A stretch of 27,614 nt of DNA from Neolecta irregularis DAH-3 (taxonomy: Eukaryota > Ascomycota > Neolectomycetes > Neolectales > Neolectaceae): NCBI GenBank assembly GCA_001929475.1, contig LXFE01000247.1, forward strand, positions 1 through 27,614. The letters run 5' to 3'. Both the position numbers and the translations under genes were made by a program. The notes beneath the pieces were generated by a model. That model was not told the DNA's origin. It did no database searches and saw only the letters and a program-made list of their open reading frames with translations. This document shows, piece after piece, positions 12,879 to 21,259 of the stretch (within the stretch, counting starts at the first letter, position 1; every line of letters starts with the position of its first letter).

Positions 12879-13842
12879 ATGAACAGCTACCTGAGGCGGT
12901 ATCGATGTGCTTCTGGCGTAGCTGACCCGCTAGAATCGTCAACTATCCCCAGATGGTGTGTGAATACACTCCAAGAACGCGCAGTAACACCAGGACTTTG
13001 AAATGTCTATCTGGGAGATGCTCAATCTGCTCATCGCACCAAAGAAAGTATATCGCTCGGTCTACCACTACGTATCCCCTTGCTGCCCCTGACACCATTT
13101 AATTCCTTCTAGAAGCGTATCCCATTGCCTTATTCAGGCCCTTGCTCATCCTAAGAAACTCGCGGCAGCTACGCCCGGGCAGACCCTTCCTTTGTCGTCC
13201 TTCTTTCATCCTTCTTGTGTCTTGCGGCTATAGCATGGGGTCTAGCCTACTCGGGACGCTTCTTGGGAATTATCCGCTTAATGGTTTTCATGGTCTTTGT
13301 CGACTTTGTTATCGTGGGTCTCATACTCTCGACCATCTCGTGGATTCTCGTCCAAAAATTCCTCACACGGCGGCCTAATAGCACTCTTGAGAGGGCAAGG
13401 GAAGACGAGCTTGAGTGGTATGTTCTCTTTTACGCTTTGCTCAAGGATTCAAGGGCATATTGTTTCGATATACATTGCAACGCGTTTCTACCGGTATTTT
13501 TCTTAATCTATGTAGTCCAGTACTTTCTTATACCCGTTATCCTACGCGACTACTGGTAACGACGCCCATTTATCCCACCTTGCTTAAATGCCAGGATCTG
13601 TGCGTTCATAGGCAATACTTTATATCTAGTTGCGTTTGTGGATTACTCCTATATCACTTTCTTGGGCTACAAAGGTTATTCGACTCATCTCCCTTCCAAA
13701 ACTAACAAACTAAGCGCTGCCTATTCTTCAATCTCAGGAGATTTTTCTTCTACCTGTACTGCTGTTTGTTGGCTTCTACCTGACTAGTCTCTTCTTATCT
13801 TGGAATATCGCAGAACATATCATAAGAGTATATTTTACATGA
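12879..13842 (+). CDS. GMH1: UNC-50 family Golgi membrane protein
   Basis: Multi-pass Golgi protein (human UNC50, yeast Gmh1, the latter linked to the ARF-GEFs Gea1/Gea2). Exons: 12879-12898, 12934-12955, 12994-13071, 13113-13116, 13156-13417, 13454-13555, 13595-13674, 13715-13842; seven introns of 35-41 nt; 231 aa. The two small first exons give MNSYLRRIVNYPQMDFE, closely matching the human YLRR...QMDFE start, which is why I begin at 12879 and not at the in-frame Met at 13003. Exon 4 is only 4 nt (AAGC); it restores YHYKQT, matching the conserved HYRKQT/YHKQT. The rest contains ARADPSFVVLL, the DELEWAYCFDIHCNAFLP motif, GNTLYLVAFVDYSYITFLGY and about five hydrophobic spans. It lies head-to-head with an ARF-GEF gene, which fits a shared ARF/Golgi theme but may be coincidence. 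Confidence 0.94.
13113..13116 (+). other. predicted 4-nt micro-exon of UNC50
   Basis: AAGC lies between an acceptor ending ttctag at 13112 and a donor gtatcc at 13117. The upstream donor is phase 0 and the next exon can be read correctly only in phase 1, so an exon of length 3n+1 is required. AAGC supplies Lys and the first base of Gln in YHYKQT, the conserved family motif. A 1-nt exon (C at 13116) is the only other solution and would lose the Lys. Confidence 0.75.
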
Positions 13843-13951
13843 AAAAACTTCCTTTATTCAATAATACATCAATGTATGTTGTGAGTTCGACGCCGTTCAA
13901 TTGCTTGGTGTATCGAAACATACTTGACATTTTCTACTTGATCCAGCTGTT

Positions 13952-14992
13952 ATGCCTCGTAACTTTCTCCCGCCAAGTCTTGGTTTTGTACAAGGTCCAT
14001 TGCCAGAAAATGAAGTAGTAGATATATACGCAAACTTCCTCGGAGGCTCACCTGTAAGTTTTTCAAGATTACGTACTAATACTAGCCAGGTTTGGGTTGA
14101 TAATACGAAGCCACCAGATGGGACCCTCTCAACTTGTTCCTTTTGTAACTCCCATCTTGTCTTGCTCGTCCAGTTATATGTGCCTGTTGGGGATCGCTAT
14201 GATCGAATAGTCTATGTGTTCTGCTGCAAGGAAGTCAACTGCCATCGAAGACCTGGTTCGTTTTGTGTTTTTCGGAGAACGAGAAGATCCAAGAGACATC
14301 CATTTGTCCACGAAAAAGCTACCCAATCATTTTCACAACCCGGGACAACTATCTTCGATTCAAATAATTCCGGCCCATCCCTTTCGAATCCCTTTGTTCT
14401 TTCAAATAATAGTAACACCTTCACCTCCACTTCACATTTGAAGAGAGAAATTGAAATTCTATCAACAATAACAAAATCTCTCACTCAGTCGTTAAACATC
14501 ACAAGTACTACCCAAACTCATCCTGCTCACTCAGACTCTCGAGTTACATGGTCGAAATCTGTTCAATCTTATCCTTGTAATCTTCTCTACTTTGAGGATA
14601 TTCCGGCCGAAACATCGCACAACACCAAATATTCACTGCCCTGTCTCGATGAGACAAGTAATGATGAGTGGGCCGGCGAGAGCTATGAGAAATCGGGCAA
14701 CTTTGACAAAGAATTCCAAAATTTCACTTCATTCGTCTCAAAGAATCCAAGCCAATGTATCCACTATAACATTAATGCAACTCCACGTCACTTCTCCAAT
14801 CAATGGAGAGGAACTCTAATTCCAGCATGTCCTTGTGGCTCGAATCGCAGGTTTGAGTTTCAAATCATGCCTCGAGCGGTTGATTTGCTTGATGAAACTA
14901 TAGACTGGGGCACAATCATTATCGCAACATGTGCTGCAAACTGTTCGACCGAACACATGTATGCAATGGAATGGGTTCTAATCGAATATTAA
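13952..14992 (+). CDS. TSR4: TSR4/PDCD2-like ribosome assembly protein
   Basis: Homologue of yeast Tsr4 and animal PDCD2/PDCD2L, cytoplasmic chaperones that capture newly made Rps2 (uS5) for 40S biogenesis. Exons 13952-14053 and 14090-14992; 334 aa. The N-terminus has the family start LGFVQGPL...FLGGSP joined to VWVDNTKPP (family form GGxPxWL), then a Cys pair (CSFC), LLVQLYVP, DRIVYVFCC and CHRRPGSF. A low-complexity Ser/Asn/Thr linker (about residues 110-200) leads to the PDCD2_C domain: LYFEDI, YEKSG, FTSFVSKNPSQCIHY, ACPCGSNRRFEFQIMP, and EWVLIEY at the end. The 36-nt intron is open in frame; splicing is favoured because its 12 residues interrupt the conserved GGSP-VW join and it has a CTAAT branch site. 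The gene starts 109 bp after UNC50 and converges on mIF2 with 67 bp between stops. Confidence 0.92.
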   Translation: MPRNFLPPSLGFVQGPLPENEVVDIYANFLGGSPVSFSRLRTNTSQVWVDNTKPPDGTLSTCSFCNSHLVLLVQLYVPVGDRYDRIVYVFCCKEVNCHRRPGSFCVFRRTRRSKRHPFVHEKATQSFSQPGTTIFDSNNSGPSLSNPFVLSNNSNTFTSTSHLKREIEILSTITKSLTQSLNITSTTQTHPAHSDSRVTWSKSVQSYPCNLLYFEDIPAETSHNTKYSLPCLDETSNDEWAGESYEKSGNFDKEFQNFTSFVSKNPSQCIHYNINATPRHFSNQWRGTLIPACPCGSNRRFEFQIMPRAVDLLDETIDWGTIIIATCAANCSTEHMYAMEWVLIEY

Positions 14993-15059
14993 TTAATTCA
15001 CTATATGCACTTAAGCCCAAATATAATACAATGTGCCAATTGCACCAGTTTCTTACGAG

Positions 15060-18000
15060 TTAGAGGCTCCTACTTATTTCCTCTGTCGTGAATGTCTGCA
15101 CAATATCGCGGACTTTAAAATCGTCGAAATCTGTAAAAGATAACCCACATTCATTCCCTTTATGAATCTCACTTACTTCCTTTTTTCCTTGCTGCAGAGA
15201 ACTCAATTCGCCTTCCCAGATGGTCTCCTTTCCTCTATTTATTCGTACTTTCTTGTTGATATCAATGATGCCGTTGGTAACGCGACAACCGGCAATCTTT
15301 TGAACTTTGCGTTTCAGTTTGTAATCAAATATTTGAAGAATATTTGCTTCGCCGACTACACTCTTCATAATTTCAACAGGAAGCAATTTCGATAGTCGTT
15401 CTTTGACATCTTCGAGGAGACGATAAATTATTGAGTGTTGGATAATTTCGACATGATAGCTAGCAGCGAGATCAGCTGCTCTTCTATCTGCTTCAACATT
15501 AAACCCTAAAATCCGGGCTAAAATCCATTAGAATCGTTGTTTGGAATGCTCTTTACCCCCAGCAGCATAAGCTCGTTCAACATCTGACTCTGAAATATCA
15601 CCAGCAGCTGCATGTATAATTTTTACAACCAATTCGTGGTTGCCAACAGAAATCATAGAATTCACAACAGCTTCCACAGAACCAGTTACATCGCCCTTAA
15701 TTATAAAAAGAGCTTCAATAATTTTTGAAGATTGTTTAGCCGGCGCAACTACTGTTGCGACTGTTGCTGCTGCATCTCCGAAATCATCCTTATTCTCTCT
15801 AGATGCTATAATTGCCGAACGTTCTTGCGAAGCTACTCGGCGCTTTTGGTTAATTGCTTCGATGTCCAGTGATTGTTGTCGTCTTCTAATTCGCTCAATT
15901 CGTGTATTGACTGTTCTTCTGGCATCATGCTATATATCAGAAGGACACCGCTATGGCAAACATACCTCGGTTTCTGCTTCCAATACTTCATCACCAGCAC
16001 TGGGTATTTCCTTCCAACCAGTAACCTCGACTGGGGTACCCGGTCCAGCGGATTTAACTTCTTTTCCCCTCTCGTCATATAGATTTCTTACTCGACACCA
16101 AGTGGCACCCGCTACAATCACAGAGCCTTGCTTTAAAGTCCCGCTTCTTACAAGAAGAGTTGTAACATCACTTTGCAGTCAGTGAAATGATGTATTGGGG
16201 TGAAGGAACCCTTTGCCGTGATTCACAGAGGACTCGATAATCCAACCTTCAGCAAGAGCATCCTTTTCAGCTCTGATATCCAAAACTTCGGCGAGGGTGA
16301 CAATGGCTTCCTCGAGATCTTCAAGACCTTGACATTTCAGCGCAGACAAGTACACAGTCTGCGTGTCTCCACCGTGTTCTTCCAACTCAATTCCGTGACT
16401 AAGCAATCCGATCTTGGCCTTTTCGGGATGCGCATTGCGCAGATCTATCTTATTAACAGCAACGATGATCGGAACGCCCGCATTCTGGGCATGTTTGATC
16501 GCTTCAATAGTTTGTGGCATCACACCGTCATCAGCAGCAACAACCAGAACAACAATATCAGTAACATTTGCACCACGCTCACGCATGCTTAGAAATGCAG
16601 CGTGACCAGGTGTATCCAAGAAGGTGATTAGCTGTCCGGATTTCAAAGTTACTGTATCATTAAACAGACCGTTTATGCGCAATAGTACCCGAGAATGCAC
16701 CAATATGTTGTGTAATCCCACCAGCCTCTCCAGCTGCAATCGATGATTTGCGAAGGGCGTCTAAAAGTGTGGTCTTCCCATGATCAACGTGACCCATGAT
16801 TGTTATAATTGGAGGTCTCAAGGGCAGTATGGACTTATCCGCGGGTTTTGGTCTGCGGTATCAGAAATTACGCGAAAATTGGGGGTATACCTCGGATATA
16901 AATCAAATGCTGCTTCGCTTGACCCAATCACTGGATCAAAGTTGTATTCCATAACAATCAATTGAATCTCCTCCGTCGTTAATACTATGAATTAATCGTG
17001 AAGGAGAGCTTAGTATACCATGGTCAAAGGAAGTGTGATCAAATCCGAGTTGCGTCATGTTACAAGCCAATTCATCTTTTCTCTTAGCCGGAAGGAAGAA
17101 ACAGATAACATACTCATTCGAACTCCAAGAATGCGGGAAAGATTACTCACACTGACGGTTTCAGGAATATGCAATTTTGGTATTGTGGCTTCCACCTTTT
17201 TTTCTTTCTTTGGCCGTTTCTCAAAAGCCCTGTTTTCTTCTTCTTCTTTATTCTTCCGTTCCCTGTACTTCATTTTATCCCTTTCTTCACCCTTCTTTTT
17301 TGCCAACCACTTTGTTTGGCGTGCAGCCAGTTCTTCAGATGCTGGAGGATGCATCTGTAGTTCGGATGCACCTCTTTGATTTCTTTGATTTCTTTCATCT
17401 CTTGTATCTCTTGTATCTCTTGTATCTCTTGTATCTCTTGCATCTCTTGTATCTCTTGTATCTCTTGTATCTCTTGTATCTCTTGTATCTCTTGTATCTC
17501 TTATTGTACGGAATGAAGAAGGTCCAACTTCTTCAGCTGCACCATGCGGATTTCTTGTATCTCTTATTGTACGGAATGAGGATCTGACTTCTTCAGCTGC
17601 AACATACGGATTTTTCCAGCCAGATTGTTGTGCGGTGACTCGAGATACCGCTTCTCGGTTAATAATATCTATGTATTCACGTACGCGTAGAATTAAAATT
17701 TCCAGCATCATAATTACCATGTTGATGATTCTGAAAATTTGATCGATTTGACCTCTGTGGCCTCATTCGCTGTTCAAAGCTGCGTCCTCTTCTCGCAGGA
17801 AAATCATTGTACAGTTGTGGTTCTCGCTGACGAGGTTGTTCATTCAACGTAATCCTGGGGGAATCTTGCACGACGTTTAACGGAGCAGCAGGTTTCGCCC
17901 ATTTATTAACTGAAGGCAACGGAGGATTGGGTGATGGTGCCGACTGGGTCGCAGCAGGCCGATTTTGAGCGGTGGTAGACGATCTTTCGGTATGATATTG

Positions 18001-18136
18001 TCTATAGCTACAAAATAAGATTGTCAGTCGAGATAGACCTTGTCTATAATGGCATCGATATGAATACTAAGACTTAGCAAGTGTACCAGATAGACTTTGT
18101 TTCTACCGCTCGATAGCCTGTAGAAGGCAATTGCAT
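15060..18136 (-). CDS. IFM1: mitochondrial translation initiation factor IF-2
   Basis: GTPase that brings initiator tRNA to the mitochondrial ribosome. Exons in transcript order: 18136-18107, 18066-17685, 17650-17124, 17082-17019, 16984-16891, 16852-16689, 16651-16210, 16170-15966, 15929-15557, 15517-15060; nine introns; 912 aa. The N-terminus ([20 protein letters not shown] and on) is rich in Arg and lacks acids for ~40 residues, as expected of a mitochondrial presequence. A charged linker with Asp-Thr-Arg repeats precedes [11 protein letters not shown]-domain motifs: GHVDHGKT (386-393), DTPGH (433-437), NKID (487-490). Domain 2 has [15 protein letters not shown]; the C-terminal IF2 domains include [10 protein letters not shown] and [14 protein letters not shown], ending in a beta-barrel with GCRVTNG. 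The intron 17083-17123 has a weak donor (gttcga); it is chosen because it keeps [23 protein letters not shown] in frame. ATG 18136 is the first Met after an in-frame stop. Confidence 0.95.
17374..17499 (-). repeat. 9-nt tandem repeat coding Asp-Thr-Arg in mIF2
   Basis: Fourteen 9-nt units in a row. Eleven units from 17401 read cttgtatct on the plus strand (one has cttgcatct), and three degenerate units precede them. On the coding strand they give repeated Arg-Asp-Thr, turning into RDE/RNQ at one end. The unit is a whole number of codons, so slippage keeps the frame. Confidence 0.95.
17491..17613 (-). repeat. 60-63-nt tandem duplication in mIF2 linker
   Basis: Two consecutive copies, 17491-17553 (63 nt) and 17554-17613 (60 nt), both begin cttgtatctcttattgtacg and end cggattt. 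They encode [21 protein letters not shown] and [20 protein letters not shown]. The first copy overlaps the last 9-nt repeat unit, so the short repeat may have grown from the end of this duplication. Confidence 0.9.
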
Positions 18137-18239
18137 ACAGAACGACAGTGTCAAATATTTGGTAGGTTGAGGTCGAATTACACGCGAAGATTAATTACCG
18201 CAAAATTGAATCACCACCAGAATAGACATTTCTACATAA

Positions 18240-20265
18240 TTATACAGCCAAAACAAATTCTCCCCCGTTTTCGCTCTGCTGTGCGTTGATTATATAGGTG
18301 ATTTTCCACCGTAATTTGAGTTCTCGATCGGTGCTTTGTAAACCGTTGATGTATATCCGCTGGACTATACCATCCCGCTGAAGTGGAGCAATCTCTTGGG
18401 AATTTGGTGTCTCTATCTGCATGGACAGTTTCTGATAGTGAGAAGGGGATACTTAAATGTATCAAATACCTTGCTGACGGCAGCTTGAAAGGATAACTGA
18501 GTAATTTCATAAATTGGTGATATATTCGTAAACTTTATAACCAATAGAGATGGTTGCTGTGCTTGTCCTTTTTGCACACTGGATGTGATATACAATGGGG
18601 ATTGGTCAAACAGAATCACTTCCTGTTTATCAGTAAAGTCGAAGCCAAAACAAACTTTCGAAGGACCGCCGCCAACCAATTGTGAGTTACTGTCTGAAAC
18701 AGATGGTGTGACAAAACTCGAGACTGAGGAAGTGCTATTTAGCCGTGACATAGTAGCTACCCGTGAGTCTGACGGAGTAAGGCATGCTTACCAGGTAAGT
18801 TTTGAGTACTCGTAGGAATCACTGACGGTCCGAGAGAAATATCTCCACCTTGGCCCCAGGATGATTGTGCAGGTCCATCAAATGACAATCCAAGCAAGTC
18901 TTCAGAAGCTTTGTTTTTTATGGCTGGTGCCTGTGTGGATATGGATGATTGAGTGCAGTCCGTACTCCCATCAAGATCGATAAGAGAGAGCTGAGATGCT
19001 ACATCTGCAGATGATAAGTACTTTCTACCGAATAAGATGGAGGAATATAACCAACGAACCCTGTTGAGTCTCCCTGGCCGATGCTCGAAATGCTCGAATA
19101 ATCCCCCTTTTTGATGGCGATATACCGGGAAAGTGTAGTGTTGATTTGATCGTTCAAATTGAGTAACTTTTCCACCGCCTCCGGATCATCCGTTTCCTCG
19201 GAAACCATCTTTTGAACCTTTGGTTGTGCGCTTTTCAGTGAATCTGCCAGTTCCTAAGATAAGCCTCTTTTAAAACTGGCAAACAAGAAACCTCATATAC
19301 ATCGCCATGTCCAATTACTTCTCCTTTTCGAACACCATCAAGCATCTCATCCAACAAGGACGCCTTGCGCTGCAACTTCCACAAAACTTCCGCAGCCTCC
19401 GCGCGATAGTCTGGTCTATTCAGCTCATCGTAACCAGTCATGATTTTCATCAACTCGTTCGCTTCCGCGAGATCTGCAGGTGTCCCACGTCTGATCAACT
19501 CTTGTAATTTTGCAGATTGGACAGTACGGTCCTCCTCTTCCAATTCATCTGCAGATTTCAAATTCTGGGAAATGAGGGCGGACGGTAAGTAGTATGATAC
19601 CTCTGAATTCATGACTGTTGTGGAATTTGAACTCACCTCGGGAAATAAATAACCTGAAGTGGAAAATGAACAAAGGTGATCTGCCATGACTATTACCTTT
19701 GTAATGCAACAACCTATGCATATCCCTGATAAACCCAAAATCATCTTTATGCCGACTCGAAGTACAAATGGTCCGTCTCCATTCCTCAATAAGACCCAGT
19801 ATCTTTAATTGAATCATCGAAGGTCGCGCCGGAGGTTTCTCGGGAAACCGTCTCACAAGTTCATTCAAAAAGTCTTTGGTGGCAATTTGCAAATGAAATG
19901 GATACCCGCAGTTCTTGACACAAATATCTAAAAGCTTCGCCATGAGTACTTGTGATTCAAATGATGCTCTGTACGTTCAAAGCCAACATCGACACTTGTG
20001 GAAATCGCGAATTTACAAGTTTAACAATGCATATCGCCGCTTCCCGTGGACTAGAATTCAGAAAAGAGGACCTTTAGCGTGACTGACAAATTGCCCTTCT
20101 TTTGATTGATAATATCTGTAATCTCAATATTCAATGCGAGATTCGGCTCGAAATTAACTGGATCGCAGGCTCTTTCTATCACAAATCAGACTGATATAAG
20201 AAATCAAAGTCTTGACCAATGAAGCTGCGCAAACGGCTATAAGGGTCCACCGCGGAGGAAAGCAT
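18240..20265 (-). CDS. GGA1: GGA-type clathrin adaptor (VHS-GAT-GAE)
   Basis: Monomeric adaptor that sorts cargo from the trans-Golgi to endosomes, recruited by ARF-GTP. Exons in transcript order: 20265-20217, 20175-20088, 20050-19975, 19934-19697, 19653-19601, 19564-19292, 19253-19056, 19020-18792, 18756-18470, 18431-18240; nine introns; 560 aa, close to yeast Gga1/Gga2. The VHS domain (1-~150) has REAAICIVKLVNSRFPQVSM and LLDICVKNCGYPFHLQIATK. The GAT region (~165-300) has NLKSADELEEED, AKLQELIRRGTPADL and LNDQINTTL. The hinge carries acidic-leucine clathrin-box-like motifs LIDLD (338-342) and DLLGL (366-370). The GAE ear (~446-560) begins QEVILFDQSPLYI. Two splice choices are less sure: intron 19565-19600 is stop-free but removing it gives the expected VMNSENLKSADE; intron 19021-19055 could instead be 19005-19051. 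ATG 20265 is 75 bp from the TSR3 start. Confidence 0.93.
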
Positions 20266-20340
20266 GTTTGGAAAAAGTAGCCGTCAGCCAATCTCTCCAA
20301 CAGCAATCACGTGTATGTCAATTAGACAACCTACATTTTC
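20266..20340. promoter_or_regulatory. 75-bp divergent GGA/TSR3 intergenic region
   Basis: Only 75 bp lie between the two start codons, so the shared promoter is minimal or each core promoter overlaps the other gene's 5' end. The sequence is AT-leaning with no clear TATA box. Role inferred from position. Confidence 0.4.
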
Positions 20341-21232
20341 ATGCCTGATCAACCCAGAAAGAATCATAAAAAGAATAAAACGAGCAAACCTCTCCGACAA
20401 AACAATAGAGACCGCGATATTTTCAGCAGTGTTGCTTCAGATCCCGCTGAATATTGCGATAACCAAGATGTACAGGCGAAATTTCCTGTGTCATTAGCCA
20501 TGTGGGATTTTAATCAATGCGATCCAAAGAAATGTAGCGGTAAGAAATTATTCCGTATTGGTCTTATCTCCACGATATTAAAACTGGGCAATAAATTCCC
20601 GGGGGTAGTTATCACGTATTCACTCTAAACCATTATAATTTCTATTTCTAATATAGACCGACGGGAAGTATACCCGTGTCGATGGCCGACAAGGAGATTG
20701 CGATGCAAGCAGGTATCGCGGTAGTCGAATGCTCATGGGCCAAAGTCGACGAATTACCGGTTACTCGTATAAGCGGCAAATGCGAACGAAACTGTATATC
20801 TTGAGCCGTTCTTTTGCACAAGTGTGTTGATTGGTAGTACCATATTTGATTGCGGCGAATCCGATAAACCACGGTCGACCATGGAAGCTTAATTGTGCTG
20901 AGGCTTTTGCTGCGTGTTTATCAATTACGGGTCACCAAGACTTGGCGCAAGATTTACTATCGCATTTTTCATGGGGCCATGCATTTTTCACGCTTAATGA
21001 CGATTTGTTAAGGATGTATCGCTCATGTAAGGATGCAGAGGAGGTTATAAACGAGCAGAACAAGTGGCTTGAAAGGGAAATGAGGGAAAGAGACCGACGT
21101 AGAGAGTGTAAAGATGATGAGGATATATGGATGTTGGGGAACCTGAATCACCAGTTATCAATAGACAGTCCTGATAATAGTTCCGACGAAATAGATAACG
21201 ATAAAAACTCTAAATCATATCAACACAGTTAA
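20341..21232 (+). CDS. TSR3: 18S rRNA aminocarboxypropyltransferase TSR3
   Basis: Cytoplasmic enzyme that moves the 3-amino-3-carboxypropyl group from SAM to the hypermodified pseudouridine of 18S rRNA (position 1191 in yeast), a late 40S maturation step. Exons 20341-20615, 20657-20793 and 20838-21232; introns 41 and 44 nt; 268 aa. After a basic N-terminus the protein shows the RLI-like start DFNQCDPKKCSGKKL, then KFPGVVI-TPTGSIPVSMADKEI, GIAVVECSWAKVDELP, the core RNLPYLIAANPINHGRPWKL, NCAEAFAACL, and FSWGHAFFTLNDDLLRMY. These follow the family order with no gaps. The tail is Asp/Ser/Asn-rich and probably disordered. Its stop is 27 bp from that of the Sro7-like gene, so the 3' UTRs must overlap. 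Confidence 0.96.
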
Positions 21233-21259
21233 CTATACATATGTGCTTATAATATATAT

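Noticed and set aside
17177..17587. Plus-strand Leu/Tyr-rich open frame opposite the mIF2 repeat
   Set aside because: It is the antisense reading of the 9-nt repeat array and has no other support.
17374..17613. CRISPR array
   Set aside because: The repeats are contiguous 9-nt and 60-nt units without unique spacers, they are coding, and the genome is eukaryotic.
18008..18038. A 31-nt intron with a ctgac branch-like motif near the mIF2 presequence
   Set aside because: Removing it brings an in-frame stop, while reading through gives a continuous Arg-rich mitochondrial presequence.
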